DNA of 64,000 nucleotides from Motiliproteus sp. MSK22-1 (GCF_001968815.1 NZ_MIEQ01000078.1:62001-126000); one strand, 5' to 3'. Counted from the first letter of the stretch, positions 8,850 through 17,775 are shown. Notes: generated by a model not told the origin, from the letters alone. Numbers and translations: made by a program.

Positions 8850-9959
8850 TCACTGAATTAAATGTACTTTTACAAATATACCGGAGTCATAACCGACAAA
8901 ACCAATATATTTGCCATTGGGTGATACCACTAGTTTTCTCATAACCTCCACTGATTTAACAGGGTTCGCTAATGTATTGTTTTCGGTATCCAGACGAAAA
9001 ACCCCGGACTTGGTTCCTAACCATGCCAGCCCCTTTTTTCCTGCTGTGCACAGAGTTGCTTCGCTTCCAATAGACCAGTGACGCATAACCTCCAATTCTT
9101 TATTCAATAACAACACATCACCATCCATGAGGCCCATAATAAGGGTGTTGTTGTCCAATCGGGTCCAGCAGCTGATTGGCTTATAAGGCCTTATTTCAGC
9201 CAGCTTTTTATGGGGTTCAATACTGAACCAGGCTAACCTCGTTGTAGGTCCGTATTTATCGTAACTATCCAGATAAAAAGAGTTTTCGGGTCCAAAACGT
9301 GCCTTATCGGGGTACCTTAACGGGGTGAGTATGTTTATCCTCTGCCTTGATTCAATATCATATAATATAAACAAATCGCCGCGACCGGGAGCGCCAATAA
9401 AATAGCGGCTATCTTCTGAAAACTCATAGGCCATATACCACCCAACAGAATCCGTGAGGGAAACAATCTTCTCCTGAGAATCCACATCCCATAAATCAGT
9501 ACGCGAAACAAAAGCTGTCTTCCCATCGGGGGATAAACCCGCAAAATCACTCCATCCACCTTTAAATTGACTGATTAAACGCCAGTTGCTGGTATCCATA
9601 ACATTGACCATACGGTCTTTGACCCATAGATAGCGGCTGCCATCCTTATTAACCGCCTTACCATCAATATCACCGATAAGAGCATTCGAGCGTATCTCTT
9701 TAATAACCCGTCCATTACCAAGATTAACAAAGGTAATATGACTGGGATTAGATACTGCAATGACCTGGCCATTACGGAGAAAATTAAACTTATTTGCAGT
9801 ATTCTCTTCCGACTGATAAACCAGGGGATAATCCAGTTCAATTTTTTTAAAGAATGATAGGTTATTCGGTTTTGTATAAGTACCACTGATACACCCACTC
9901 AGCAGAGCAATACAGGCTACCAGTAAACAAATAACACCAGGGGGTAATAATCTTTGCAT
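8850..9959 (-). CDS. lipoprotein with beta-propeller-like repeats, unknown function
   Basis: A 369-residue protein with a lipoprotein signal (MQRLLPPGVICLLVACIALL then lipobox LSGC). It is followed by repeated blocks of WD40/YVTN-like character: hydrophobic strands with phrases such as GLSPDGKTAFVS, EFSEDSRYFIG and VVSPNGKYIGFV at regular spacing. That suggests a propeller of about six or seven blades exposed to the periplasm or surface. The ATG at 9959 has AAGGA upstream and is better than the GTG at 9989. It lies 73 bp downstream of a decayed effector-like gene on the same strand. That order resembles an effector followed by a protective partner, but this is inference. No enzyme motif was recognised. 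Confidence 0.7.
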   Translation of the reverse strand: MQRLLPPGVICLLVACIALLSGCISGTYTKPNNLSFFKKIELDYPLVYQSEENTANKFNFLRNGQVIAVSNPSHITFVNLGNGRVIKEIRSNALIGDIDGKAVNKDGSRYLWVKDRMVNVMDTSNWRLISQFKGGWSDFAGLSPDGKTAFVSRTDLWDVDSQEKIVSLTDSVGWYMAYEFSEDSRYFIGAPGRGDLFILYDIESRQRINILTPLRYPDKARFGPENSFYLDSYDKYGPTTRLAWFSIEPHKKLAEIRPYKPISCWTRLDNNTLIMGLMDGDVLLLNKELEVMRHWSIGSEATLCTAGKKGLAWLGTKSGVFRLDTENNTLANPVKSVEVMRKLVVSPNGKYIGFVGYDSGIFVKVHLIQ

Positions 9960-10032
9960 CAGTACAATCCTTGCAGGTGCGATCACCAAAAGTAGCCCTT
10001 AAAAACAGCGAATCAAAACATTCACCAGATAA

Positions 10033-10658
10033 TTAGCGTTTAGCACTGATATAGCCATAAAAGCGACTTAAAAAATAACTGAGTCGGGCATCCTGGTCTT
10101 GGGCGATACGGCCAATAACGGGGCTATACTGGTTTCCCCAGGTAAAGGCATTTAATAAAACCCGATCATCAGTCTTCACCGGTTCTGGAGTATCACCAAA
10201 CATTTTTGCTGCTTCAGCGGCAGTTTCGGTCATCGCCTTAATATCCCCTTTAATGGCATTTACCAATGGCTGGGAGATTACTGTTGCGGGATTTAACTGA
10301 TTGGAGTGCTGATTATGTTTTTTGATCCTGATCTCCGAATTTAACACCACCCAGTGATCGGGCGTTAATGCAAACGAACGCTTATCCTCAAATTTTAAAA
10401 AAGCATCAGCATTGATAAATAAAAAGACCGCATGGCCGTTACGATAGGCCCGTTGGGCATTCAGTAAGTGATCCAGTCCTTTATTGGTCAAAAGATTAGT
10501 ATGGTCCTCGACGCTTCGATACCCGGCCTTCAGCTTTTCACTGTGTCGTCAGTGAAAAAGAGGTTCAGTTCTAATGCATTCCACTGAAATGGTTCAGGTG
10601 TCTGCCTTGGCTGGGCGGGTAGAGACGGATGATCGTCCAGGTCAGGCCTTATTAGCGA
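10033..10658 (-). pseudogene. 5'-truncated, frameshifted remnant of an effector-like protein
   Basis: The intact piece (ending at 10033, in frame back to about 10548) reads LKAGYRSVEDHTNLLTNKGL, then AVFLFINA, TPDHWVVLNSEI and a terminal FYGYISAK. From memory, this block pattern occurs at the C-termini of large proteins near type VI secretion and PAAR/VgrG genes. No ATG precedes the homologous stretch. A second frame (10532-10658) carries coding-like residues ending in FFTDDTVKS that would join smoothly to SEKLKAGY if a single frameshift between 10532 and 10548 were repaired. The 5' part is missing. A TTG at 10491 could start a 152-residue remnant, but a functional product is unlikely. Confidence 0.5.
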
Positions 10659-10856
10659 TTATAGCGCTCTGCCAGTATCAACAGAGCCTATAGCATTATC
10701 AACCGAATGCTCTATCAGAACTCGAACCGTTAGACCCCGGCAGAACACTATAGAATAAGTAGATCATGAAAAATATGACTTAGATAGGACTATTGATCAG
10801 GACTAATTCATCTACAAATTTTATAATTTAATTTTGATAATCAAAAATTAATTTTA

Positions 10857-10979
10857 GTATTTGTTATCAATATTTGAGAGTAAACTCTCTACATCAAAAT
10901 CCAGGCCAGCATCGTCTGTAGAGAGCTGTGATTCTGGAGAAAGCCCGGTTTTGGGAAGGTCGTTTTTTTCGGAAAGGGG
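10857..10979 (-). other. 41 open codons in frame after the amber stop of the WaaE-like gene
   Basis: Directly after the TAG at 10980-10982 the same frame continues for 41 sense codons. They encode an acidic, hydrophilic tail (begins PLSEKNDLPKTG, contains TDDAGLDFDVESLLSN) before TAA at 10854-10856. The composition looks coding rather than random, although the surrounding DNA is AT-rich. It could be a former C-terminal extension cut off by a nonsense mutation. A chance open stretch of this length is not rare, so the call is weak. Confidence 0.3.
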
Positions 10980-11774
10980 CTACTTTAACGCTTTAGTGCG
11001 GGACCAAAGATCGGCATATTTAATAAAGCAGGAATGTGCCGAAAGCACGGCCATCAGCAGGCCTCTGCGCCCATCCAAAAATCCTCCTCGAATCAGGTAC
11101 ATCTTTATAAACAGCCCCAAGGCATGCAGAAACGCTTGAGACAGGGATGCTTCTTTCCCACGCTCTTGTTTCTGTTCGGCGAATACTGCCCCATAGCGGG
11201 CGGATTTAACCAAATAGTGTTCCATGTCTCTGTAACTGAAATGATCTAATCGGCCGGAGGTTTTGACGAGGCTTATACCGTCGTCAAAAATCATTCGCTC
11301 ATGGACTTTACGTTGCTGATCAAATTTGCCTTTTAGACGGGGATAGAGTCTCGTACTGGTTGAGCACCAACCACCATGGTTCAGGGCCTTACCAAAGACG
11401 TGAGTTTGGATAACTACTTCAAATGCCCGGTTCATTTTCGGGTCTTTTCGCAAAGCCTCTACTTCTGATCTCAATGCGGGGGTGACTCGCTCGTCCGCAT
11501 CAACCATTAAAATCCAGTCCCCACTGCAGAAGTCGTGCAGTCGCTGGCGTTGTACTCCAAAGCCCTGCCAGTCATCGTTAACAAAGACTTTATCGGTGTA
11601 CTTGTGGGCAATATCCAACGTACGATCAGTACTGCCAGAGTCCAGTACGACAATTTCGTCGGCCCAGCTACAGCTTTTCAGGCAATCATCCAGCATCAGC
11701 TCTTCATTCTTAACCATCACCGCTACAGTAATGGTTTTTTGTGTGCTTGCTTTCGGTTCTGAATTTGCTGTCAT
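10980..11774 (-). CDS. WaaE/KdtX-like family 2 glycosyltransferase of LPS core
   Basis: Small soluble GT2 of the type that adds glucose to the first core heptose. The order ITVAVMVKNEELMLDDCL, then SWADEIVVLDSGSTDRTLDI, then ILMVDADERVTPAL (the D-x-D metal site) is characteristic of the WaaE/KdtX group. The remainder, with GGWCSTSTRLYPR and KVHERM, completes the usual ~260 residues. It follows waaF by 13 bp in the same direction, so it belongs to the gmhA-hldE-hldD-waaF transcription unit. The gene ends in TAG, followed by an in-frame open tail. Confidence 0.85.
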   Translation of the reverse strand: MTANSEPKASTQKTITVAVMVKNEELMLDDCLKSCSWADEIVVLDSGSTDRTLDIAHKYTDKVFVNDDWQGFGVQRQRLHDFCSGDWILMVDADERVTPALRSEVEALRKDPKMNRAFEVVIQTHVFGKALNHGGWCSTSTRLYPRLKGKFDQQRKVHERMIFDDGISLVKTSGRLDHFSYRDMEHYLVKSARYGAVFAEQKQERGKEASLSQAFLHALGLFIKMYLIRGGFLDGRRGLLMAVLSAHSCFIKYADLWSRTKALK

Positions 11775-11787
11775 ATTAATACGCGTC

Positions 11788-12825
11788 TCAGTTTGCAGAT
11801 TCGCTGGCAGGGGTTGTCTCTGCGGGACTGGAATTGAGACAGGCCAGCACAGCTTCTACGGTTACATCCGTAAGACTGTGGGAGGCTGGAAGTTCTCTGA
11901 TTCCCTGCAGACTATCGTCGCCACCCAGGTCTGCCCGGAGAATATGGCAATTTGAGGTTAATGGCGGCGTATAATCGGGAGTGGTGGTTCGGTAAATGGC
12001 GATCACATGACAGCCCACGGCGGCAGCTATGTGCATTAAGCCGGAATCATTGCTGATCGCATGTTTTGCCATAGCAAGCAGATCAACGGCGTCGACCAGT
12101 TGGGTCTGGCCACAGAGATTCAGGATCTCGCAATTAGAGAGTTGTTGGATCTCTTCGCTGACTGAGCAGTCTTTGGGTGAGCCTAAACACCAGACTTGAA
12201 AACCCTGACTGGTCAGGGCATCGGCGGTTTCGGCCCAGTACTGTGCAGGCCATTGCTTGGCAGGGCCGAATTCTGCGCCCGGTAATAGAGCAGCAACGGG
12301 TTTCTCTAAGTCCAGTTTCAGCTTTTCAATTAACTGCTGCTGATTCTGCGGATCAACGGTCAGTTCAGGTTCTAGAATTTTGGGCTTTTCCAAACTGATC
12401 GGGCTACCCAGTGCGACAAAACGCTCTACCGCGAGGGGCAGGCGTTGTTTATCGAGCATACGCATGTCGTTGATCAGGCCATAACGCATTTCGCCCCGAT
12501 AGCCGATCCGTTCAGGTACCTCGGAAAAAAAAGGCAACAGTGAAGCTTTCAGGGATCGAGGGATGACAATAGCATGGGTGTAGCGGCCCCGTAGCTTTTT
12601 ACCGAGTTCCAAACGCTTCTTCCAGCCCCATTCGCCGTGGCTAACATCGAGTACCACGGGATACTGGACTTCTGGCATGCGCGCAAGAATAGGCTCAGAC
12701 CAGCCGGGAGCTACCACATCAATGGTGCAACTGGATTGATCGGCTTTTAGCTTTTTGAACAAGCTTTGGGCCATTACCATATCCCCGACCCAGGAGGGAC
12801 CTACGATCAGCCAGCGTTTATCCAT
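11788..12825 (-). CDS. waaF: ADP-heptose:LPS heptosyltransferase II
   Basis: Adds the second L-glycero-D-manno-heptose to the LPS inner core in the cytoplasm. The N-terminus RWLIVGPSWVGDMVMAQSLF is the WaaF signature. AIVIPRSLKASLLPFF, RIGYRGEMRYGLIND, LLPGAEFGPAKQWPAQYWAE and AISNDSGLMHIAAAVG (nucleotide-sugar binding) follow in the standard order. The length of 345 aa is normal. It lies 82 bp downstream of hldD, which supplies the last step of its ADP-heptose donor, and just before the WaaE-like gene. Confidence 0.95.
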   Translation of the reverse strand: MDKRWLIVGPSWVGDMVMAQSLFKKLKADQSSCTIDVVAPGWSEPILARMPEVQYPVVLDVSHGEWGWKKRLELGKKLRGRYTHAIVIPRSLKASLLPFFSEVPERIGYRGEMRYGLINDMRMLDKQRLPLAVERFVALGSPISLEKPKILEPELTVDPQNQQQLIEKLKLDLEKPVAALLPGAEFGPAKQWPAQYWAETADALTSQGFQVWCLGSPKDCSVSEEIQQLSNCEILNLCGQTQLVDAVDLLAMAKHAISNDSGLMHIAAAVGCHVIAIYRTTTPDYTPPLTSNCHILRADLGGDDSLQGIRELPASHSLTDVTVEAVLACLNSSPAETTPASESAN

Positions 12826-12907
12826 GGGTAATTAGCAGTCTCTTTCAGAATGTTGAGTTAGAGTGGTTTATTGAGCAATTGTCCTCTTTTTCCGTTTGTT
12901 TGCCCTT

Positions 12908-13852
12908 TTATTCTTTGTTCAGCCAGGTCAGGTATTCGTTGACACCTTCTTCAACGGTTTTAAACGGTTCGTTATAACCAACTCCGCGTAGTTTACTCAT
13001 GTCTGCCTGAGTAAAGCTCTGATAAGCACCCTTAAGGTGATCAGGGAAAGGGATATACTCGATTTCACCTTTACCATGATAGGCAATGACCGCATTGGCA
13101 ACGTCGTTAAAGGGCTGGCTTCGACCTGTTCCGAGATTGAATATGCCGGAATGCTCCGGGTGCTCCATAAACCACAGGTTCACCTTTACAACATCACCCA
13201 CATAAACGAAATCGCGTTTCTGCTCACCGGCTGCATAATGATCATAACCGTCAAATAACTTGGGGTTTTCGCCTTTTAGTATTTGACCGTTTAGATGAAA
13301 GGCAACACTGGACATTGAACCCTTGTGTTGCTCGCGTGGACCGTAGACGTTGAAGTAGCGGAACCCTACCACCTGGCTTTGAAAGCGGGACTCGTTACGG
13401 CGCACATATTGATCAAACTGCCACTTGGAATAGCCGTAGACGTTGAGCGGCCCTTCATACTCCAATGCTTCTTTAAACACAGAGCCTTTCCCGTAGGTGG
13501 CGGCTGAAGAGGCATAAAGAAAGGGCAGTTGCCGTTCCTGGCAGTAATGCAGCAAGGTCTTGGAGTATTCATAATTATTCTCCATCATATACTTGCCATC
13601 CCACTCGGTAGTGGCAGAGCAAGCCCCTTCATGAAAGAGTGCACGAACAGAATCGAAGCGTTCGCCTGACTTTATACGCGCTAAAAAGTCGTCTTTATCC
13701 AGGTAATCTGCTATCTGGCAATCCTGTAGATTCCAGAATTTGTGACCGTCACTGAGGTCATCCACAACCAAAATGTCGGTGATTCCTTGCTCATTAAGGC
13801 CTTTTACGATGTTGCTGCCGATCATGCCGGCGCCGCCGGTAACGATAATCAT
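12908..13852 (-). CDS. hldD: ADP-L-glycero-D-manno-heptose 6-epimerase
   Basis: Final step of ADP-heptose synthesis: epimerisation at C-6 of ADP-D,D-heptose, using bound NADP. It is a short-chain dehydrogenase fold with [19 protein letters not shown] as the dinucleotide-binding motif. [14 protein letters not shown], the catalytic Y-x3-K (YGYSKWQFD), [11 protein letters not shown] and DFVYVGDVV are hallmarks of HldD/RfaD. The length of 314 aa matches the family. It starts 4 nt after the hldE stop codon, clearly one operon. Confidence 0.96.
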   Translation of the reverse strand: MIIVTGGAGMIGSNIVKGLNEQGITDILVVDDLSDGHKFWNLQDCQIADYLDKDDFLARIKSGERFDSVRALFHEGACSATTEWDGKYMMENNYEYSKTLLHYCQERQLPFLYASSAATYGKGSVFKEALEYEGPLNVYGYSKWQFDQYVRRNESRFQSQVVGFRYFNVYGPREQHKGSMSSVAFHLNGQILKGENPKLFDGYDHYAAGEQKRDFVYVGDVVKVNLWFMEHPEHSGIFNLGTGRSQPFNDVANAVIAYHGKGEIEYIPFPDHLKGAYQSFTQADMSKLRGVGYNEPFKTVEEGVNEYLTWLNKE

Positions 13853-13856
13853 AGGT

Positions 13857-15419
13857 TTACTCTTTGTTCTCGTTAGCTTGAGGGTCGACTTGCTCAGGGC
13901 TGCTGTTTTTCGCTGATTCGGACCCTTTTTTATCGCCGTAGTCTAACCCGCTGTTTTGGAGGTTTCCGCCCTGTAGATTGTTCTGACGAATTCGCTTAAC
14001 AATATTAGAGGTGGAACAACCATCAACAAAATCCAGGATGACCACTTCGCCACCGTTAGCCATCACACAGTCACCACCGGCTACCGCTTCGGGTTCGTAG
14101 TCACCACCTTTTACCAGAATATCCGGTAGCAGCTCACAAATCAGCGCTTTAGGCGTGTCATCTTTAGAATCTTTGCCAAAAGGGATGACCCAATCAACAC
14201 TGGCGAGTCCGGATAGTACAGTCATACGCTGTGGTAACGGATTGATGGGGCGCTCAGGGCCTTTCAGTCGACTGATAGAGTCGTCAGTGTTTACCGCGAC
14301 AATCAACTTATCACCAAGAGAACGTGCCTGCTCGAGGTACTGTACATGGCCCGCGTGAAGAATATCGAAACAACCATTGGTCATGACTATCTTCTCACCA
14401 CGAGCATGAGCAATTTGTAGTTGTCGTTTAAGCGCGTGTAGCTCGACAACCCCGGTTTCTTCGACGGCTTCGCTCAGAATGGCTTGATTTAATTCTTCCG
14501 CGCTGAGGGTAGCTGTACCCATCTTACCGACCACAATTCCGCCCGCTAAATTGGCCAGGCGGGTGGCATCTTCAATGGATTCATCTGCTGCCAGGGCTGC
14601 CGCCAGGGTGCCTATAACCGTATCGCCAGCACCGGTTACATCAAAAACTTCCCGGGCAACGGTGGGAATGTGCATCTCATCTTCAGCACGAATCAGCGCC
14701 ATGCCTCGTTCACTGCGGGTAATCAGCAAGGCTTCCAGTTCGCAGGCCTCGCGTAGCGCATGGGCTTTTTCAGTCATTTGCGAATCATCTTCCCAACGGC
14801 CCACGACCGCTGCAAACTCCGACTCGTTCGGCGTGATCAGGGTTGCACCTGAATAGCGGCTGAAATCATTGCCTTTCGGATCCACCAGTATTTTTTTACC
14901 GGCGGCACGAGCTCGGGAGATCATCGCCGTAATTTCATCCAGGCAACCTTTTCCGTAGTCGGAAAAAACCACCACATCGGCATCGGCCAGGCAGGCATCA
15001 AAACGATTCAGCAAATGTCCATGATCGTAGTCGGAGAATCCGTCTTCAAAATCCAGTCGGATCAGCTGTTGATTACGGCTCATCACACGAAGCTTTGTGA
15101 CGGTATCGGAACCGGCAACTTCTTCAAGCTCGCATTTTACCCCGGCTTCTTGTAACTGTACGTGCAAAGCCTCAGCGGCCTGGTCCTGTCCCACCAGAGA
15201 CAACAGCTGTGCCCTGCCACCCAAGGCGACGATATTCAGGGCAACGTTACCTGCTCCACCGGGGCGACCCTCGTGATCCTGGATATGAACCACCGGCACG
15301 GGGGCTTCAGGGGAGATCCGCTGAGTCTGGCCATGCCAATAGCGGTCTAACATCAGGTCACCAACAACCAGGACACGGCCTTTACTAAAATCTGGAATAT
15401 AGGAAGGTTGCATAATCAC
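13857..15419 (-). CDS. hldE: bifunctional heptose-7-phosphate kinase / heptose-1-phosphate adenylyltransferase
   Basis: Catalyses two steps of ADP-heptose formation. Residues ~10-320 form a PfkB/ribokinase-type kinase ([24 protein letters not shown], and the anion hole/catalytic [13 protein letters not shown]). Residues ~340-475 are a nucleotidyltransferase with [17 protein letters not shown] (the H-x-G-H motif) and VKGGDY. Beyond the usual end near residue 477 there is an extra hydrophilic tail of about 40 residues (contains [14 protein letters not shown]) that looks disordered. The start is GTG at 15419, overlapping the gmhA stop by one base, or ATG at 15413. Confidence 0.95.
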   Translation of the reverse strand: MIMQPSYIPDFSKGRVLVVGDLMLDRYWHGQTQRISPEAPVPVVHIQDHEGRPGGAGNVALNIVALGGRAQLLSLVGQDQAAEALHVQLQEAGVKCELEEVAGSDTVTKLRVMSRNQQLIRLDFEDGFSDYDHGHLLNRFDACLADADVVVFSDYGKGCLDEITAMISRARAAGKKILVDPKGNDFSRYSGATLITPNESEFAAVVGRWEDDSQMTEKAHALREACELEALLITRSERGMALIRAEDEMHIPTVAREVFDVTGAGDTVIGTLAAALAADESIEDATRLANLAGGIVVGKMGTATLSAEELNQAILSEAVEETGVVELHALKRQLQIAHARGEKIVMTNGCFDILHAGHVQYLEQARSLGDKLIVAVNTDDSISRLKGPERPINPLPQRMTVLSGLASVDWVIPFGKDSKDDTPKALICELLPDILVKGGDYEPEAVAGGDCVMANGGEVVILDFVDGCSTSNIVKRIRQNNLQGGNLQNSGLDYGDKKGSESAKNSSPEQVDPQANENKE

Positions 15420-15994
15420 TATTCGTTGCTATCAGCCAGTTGGTAGTCTATTTCTTCACACAGCCAGTGACCGATAAAAAGATGAGCTTCTTGGATTCGA
15501 GCGGTTTCATTGCCGGGAATGATGATGGAGTGATCAGCAAGATCTTTGAGCTTCCCGCCATCTCGACCCAGAAGGGTTGCTGTGGTAACGCCCATGGCCT
15601 TCGCCTGCTCAATGGCTTTGATAATATTGTTGCTGTTACCGGAAGTTGAAATACCGATAACCAAATCTTCTTTACGGGCTAATCCTTCGACCTGTCGGGC
15701 AAACAGGGTATCGAATTCATAGTCGTTAGTATGGGCCGTTAATATCGATGAATCGGTGGTCAGTGCGATCGAGGGCAGAGGGCGACGCTCGGCTTTGTAT
15801 CTCACCATAAACTCCGCTGCTAGATGCTGACTATCAGCGGCACTGCCACCATTACCCATCCAAAGAACCTTGCCACCGGATTTCAAACAGTGGATCACCG
15901 CTTCAGCCAAACGCAGAGCATCCGGCCCTAACTCCTTCACTTTTTCGAAGGTTTGCTGATGACGACGCAGCGCATTATCAAAACTGTTGATCAA
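15419..15994 (-). CDS. gmhA: phosphoheptose (sedoheptulose-7-phosphate) isomerase
   Basis: First step of heptose synthesis: sedoheptulose 7-phosphate to D-glycero-D-manno-heptose 7-phosphate. It is a SIS-domain protein with VLWMGNGGSAADSQHLAAE, LTTDSSILTAHTND, VIGISTSGNSNNI and ARIQEAHLFIGHWLCEEID, all typical of GmhA. The length of 191 aa is normal. The start must be TTG (15992-15994), because an in-frame TAA lies three codons upstream and the next Met is deep inside. AAGG is present upstream. It is the first gene of the gmhA-hldE-hldD-waaF unit. Confidence 0.95.
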   Translation of the reverse strand: MINSFDNALRRHQQTFEKVKELGPDALRLAEAVIHCLKSGGKVLWMGNGGSAADSQHLAAEFMVRYKAERRPLPSIALTTDSSILTAHTNDYEFDTLFARQVEGLARKEDLVIGISTSGNSNNIIKAIEQAKAMGVTTATLLGRDGGKLKDLADHSIIIPGNETARIQEAHLFIGHWLCEEIDYQLADSNE

Positions 15995-16086
15995 GATGCT
16001 TTACCTTTATCCGGTCCAAAGAGCGGCATTATAGCAGAGCGCCGGGCATGGAAACCACGGCGATGATAATAGATAGTAACAAGCCC

Positions 16087-16115
16087 TTGACAGTCTGAAT
16101 GAAAAGCGATTAAAT
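16087..16115 (+). promoter_or_regulatory. sigma-70 promoter of tRNA-Phe
   Basis: A perfect -35 TTGACA (16087-16092), a 17-bp spacer and a -10-like TTAAAT (16110-16115) lie 14 bp before the mature tRNA. The GC-rich stretch ACGCGCC after the -10 resembles the discriminator of stringently controlled stable-RNA promoters. Confidence 0.75.
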
Positions 16116-16129
16116 ACGCGCCTCCTGAT

Positions 16130-16205
16130 GCCCGGATAGCTCAGTCGGTAGAGCAGAGGATTGAAAATCCTCGTGTCGGTGGTTCGATTCCGCCTCCGGG
16201 CACCA
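16130..16205 (+). tRNA. tRNA-Phe (anticodon GAA)
   Basis: A 76-nt cloverleaf with encoded 3' CCA. The acceptor strands GCCCGGA and TCCGGGC pair fully. The D arm is AGCTC...GAGC, the anticodon stem-loop is GAGGA-TTGAAAA-TCCTC with anticodon GAA, and the T arm contains GGTTCGATTCC. Its own promoter lies upstream and an intrinsic terminator immediately downstream. Confidence 0.97.
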
Positions 16206-16212
16206 CTACTTT

Positions 16213-16248
16213 AAAGCCTTGCAGTTAAATGCAGGGCTTTTTTGTTTT
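16213..16248 (+). terminator. intrinsic terminator of tRNA-Phe
   Basis: Inverted repeat AAAGCCTTGCA / TGCAGGGCTTT around a short GTTAAA loop, followed by a T-rich run (TTTTTTGTTTTT). It sits directly after the tRNA 3' end. Confidence 0.85.
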
Positions 16249-16254
16249 TGGTGA

Positions 16255-16284
16255 TTAAAAATTCTCATGTCGGTGGCTCGGCTC
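16255..16284 (+). repeat. decayed copy of the tRNA-Phe anticodon/T-arm half
   Basis: Aligning 16255-16284 with tRNA positions 16161-16190 gives 24 identities in 30, and all six differences are transitions. The block includes an uninterrupted TGTCGGTGG. It lies 94 bp downstream, just after the terminator. It may be an old attachment-site duplication left by an integrated element, or a dead tRNA copy. Confidence 0.6.
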
Positions 16285-16797
16285 TTTACAATTCAGGGCC
16301 TCCAGGTGTAGCGCGACACATAATTTACGGAATCTAGACGCCTAATTATAGGTGTCACCCAATGGGCAACGGACTCTAGTTGTTCTACTCATCGGATATT
16401 CTTGAATCAAAATCACGTGGTGTGATTCAACTGCCTTTATTATGTAGTACATTGAGAGGCAACCGAGTTTCTAGGGTCAGATACAACTTTCACAAAGTTT
16501 TTATTGTTGTTGCCGGAAAGTTCCAGATCATCTTGGATTATCGAGTGTTGTTGATAGCCTTATTTCGCCCCCGCCGGGCGAGTAACTTTGCTCAGCGCGG
16601 CACTTCTGATTACTTATCAATAGTCAAAACGTGCTGTAGTCTTTGCTAACGACAATAATCCTTCCATCGGCTATTCTCTTCTCTATTACCAATCTTTACC
16701 GTATACCATAGTGTGGGACCTGTATAAGTCGTCTGAAAATTTTAAGTTCAGTAAGCCATTATAGGCTTTGTTACCAATAACGATATCAGGGAAGAAA
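16285..16797. other. 513-bp stretch without a supported gene
   Basis: Holds no convincing coding region. An 89-codon open frame (16380-16649, TTG start, no ribosome site) has a composition unlike a protein. Visible structure is an inverted repeat TTGAATCA / TGATTCAA (16402-16409 and 16423-16430), an imperfect hairpin GACGCCTA / TAGGTGTC near 16336-16355, and a GC-rich CGCCCCCGCCGGGCGAG tract near 16567. It may be debris of an old tRNA-linked insertion. The end should contain the promoter of the gene at 16798. Confidence 0.4.
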
Positions 16798-17775
16798 ATG
16801 ATTGTTCCAGAGTTTTGGTCAGAATCAAAAATTAAAAAAGTTGTTGATGGTCGGCAATTTACCATTAAAAGATTTGGCTGGTCTGATACCAGTGAAGAGG
16901 ATGCAAAAAAGCACTCTGAAGAACGGTTGAAGGAAGCCGTTGCTACTCTTGAGGCGGAAAAGGATGTCAGGAGGATTGATCACAAGACTTCATACAATGG
17001 CGCTGAGGGTATTCCCATTCGGGAAGAGGTGGTGTCTCGACATCAGGATGTTGTTGTCTCAAGAAACTCCTATGGTGCCCTGTGTATAAACACACCGGAC
17101 GTGTTGTTTGCTGATATCGACTTTGAATTTGATGCACCCTTCCAGAAATACATCTTGGCTTTCGCCATCTTAGCAGTTTGTGCGTTGTTGACCCGGGCGT
17201 ATTTTGATTCCTGGGTGGTGCCTGCGATTGGTCTTTTTTTAGCGGCATTGTTTACATCTACAGTTGCTGCGTCTATTCACAAGGTTGCTCTCAGCCTTCG
17301 TGGTGGAGCTGAAAAAGTTGCGATAAAAAATATTAGCAAGATATCTGATCAGGATAAAAACCTGAACCTTCGAATATATCGGACTCCCCTGGGACTCAGG
17401 GTTTTGGTCATGAACAGGACTTATTCTCCGACCAGCAATGAAGCGATTGAGCTTTTAAAAAAATTTAAATCAGATCGAATTTATGTGCAGATGTGTAAAA
17501 ACCAGCATTGTTTCAGGGCTCGTGTAAGTCCTAAGCCATGGAGGATTGGTCTGGATCGGCTAAAACCAAGACCAGGGGTTTGGCCTATTAAAGAAGAGCG
17601 TATGGCTGAGCGTGTGGACTGGGTCAGAAAGTACGATTTACGATCCGAGCATTATTCATCATGTAGGTTTCTGATGTCTCTTGGTGGAGATGACGTTGAT
17701 CCGAAAGCAGAGTTTGTTCGACAGCTGCATGACGAGTTATGCAAATCAGATCAGCCCGATCTGAAAATTGCTTAG
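16798..17775 (+). CDS. conserved membrane protein of unknown function
   Basis: A 325-residue protein that I recognise only as a conserved proteobacterial hypothetical. It starts at ATG 16798 with AGGGA upstream. The N-terminal part has the block FTIKRFGWSDTSEEDAKKHS and NGAEGIPIREEVV, with NSYGALCINTPDVLFADIDF after it. Two membrane helices lie near residues 130-170 (YILAFAILAVCALL and VVPAIGLFLAALF). The C-terminal cytosolic part has YRTPLGLRVLV, CKNQHCFRARVSPKPWRIG and CRFLMSLG. The paired D-x-D and conserved R/K/W blocks suggest a nucleotide-related or enzymatic domain, but no activity can be assigned. It stands alone between the tRNA and the two-component system. Confidence 0.75.
   Translation: MIVPEFWSESKIKKVVDGRQFTIKRFGWSDTSEEDAKKHSEERLKEAVATLEAEKDVRRIDHKTSYNGAEGIPIREEVVSRHQDVVVSRNSYGALCINTPDVLFADIDFEFDAPFQKYILAFAILAVCALLTRAYFDSWVVPAIGLFLAALFTSTVAASIHKVALSLRGGAEKVAIKNISKISDQDKNLNLRIYRTPLGLRVLVMNRTYSPTSNEAIELLKKFKSDRIYVQMCKNQHCFRARVSPKPWRIGLDRLKPRPGVWPIKEERMAERVDWVRKYDLRSEHYSSCRFLMSLGGDDVDPKAEFVRQLHDELCKSDQPDLKIA

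Noticed and set aside
10575-10693. 39-codon plus-strand frame with ATG
   Set aside because: Lies antisense to the effector-like remnant and has no ribosome site or conservation clue.
10861-11139. 92-codon plus-strand frame
   Set aside because: Opposite strand of the WaaE-like gene; no ribosome site and no protein-like pattern.
16380-16649. 89-codon frame after the tRNA
   Set aside because: TTG start without ribosome site, composition unlike a protein, no recognisable domain.
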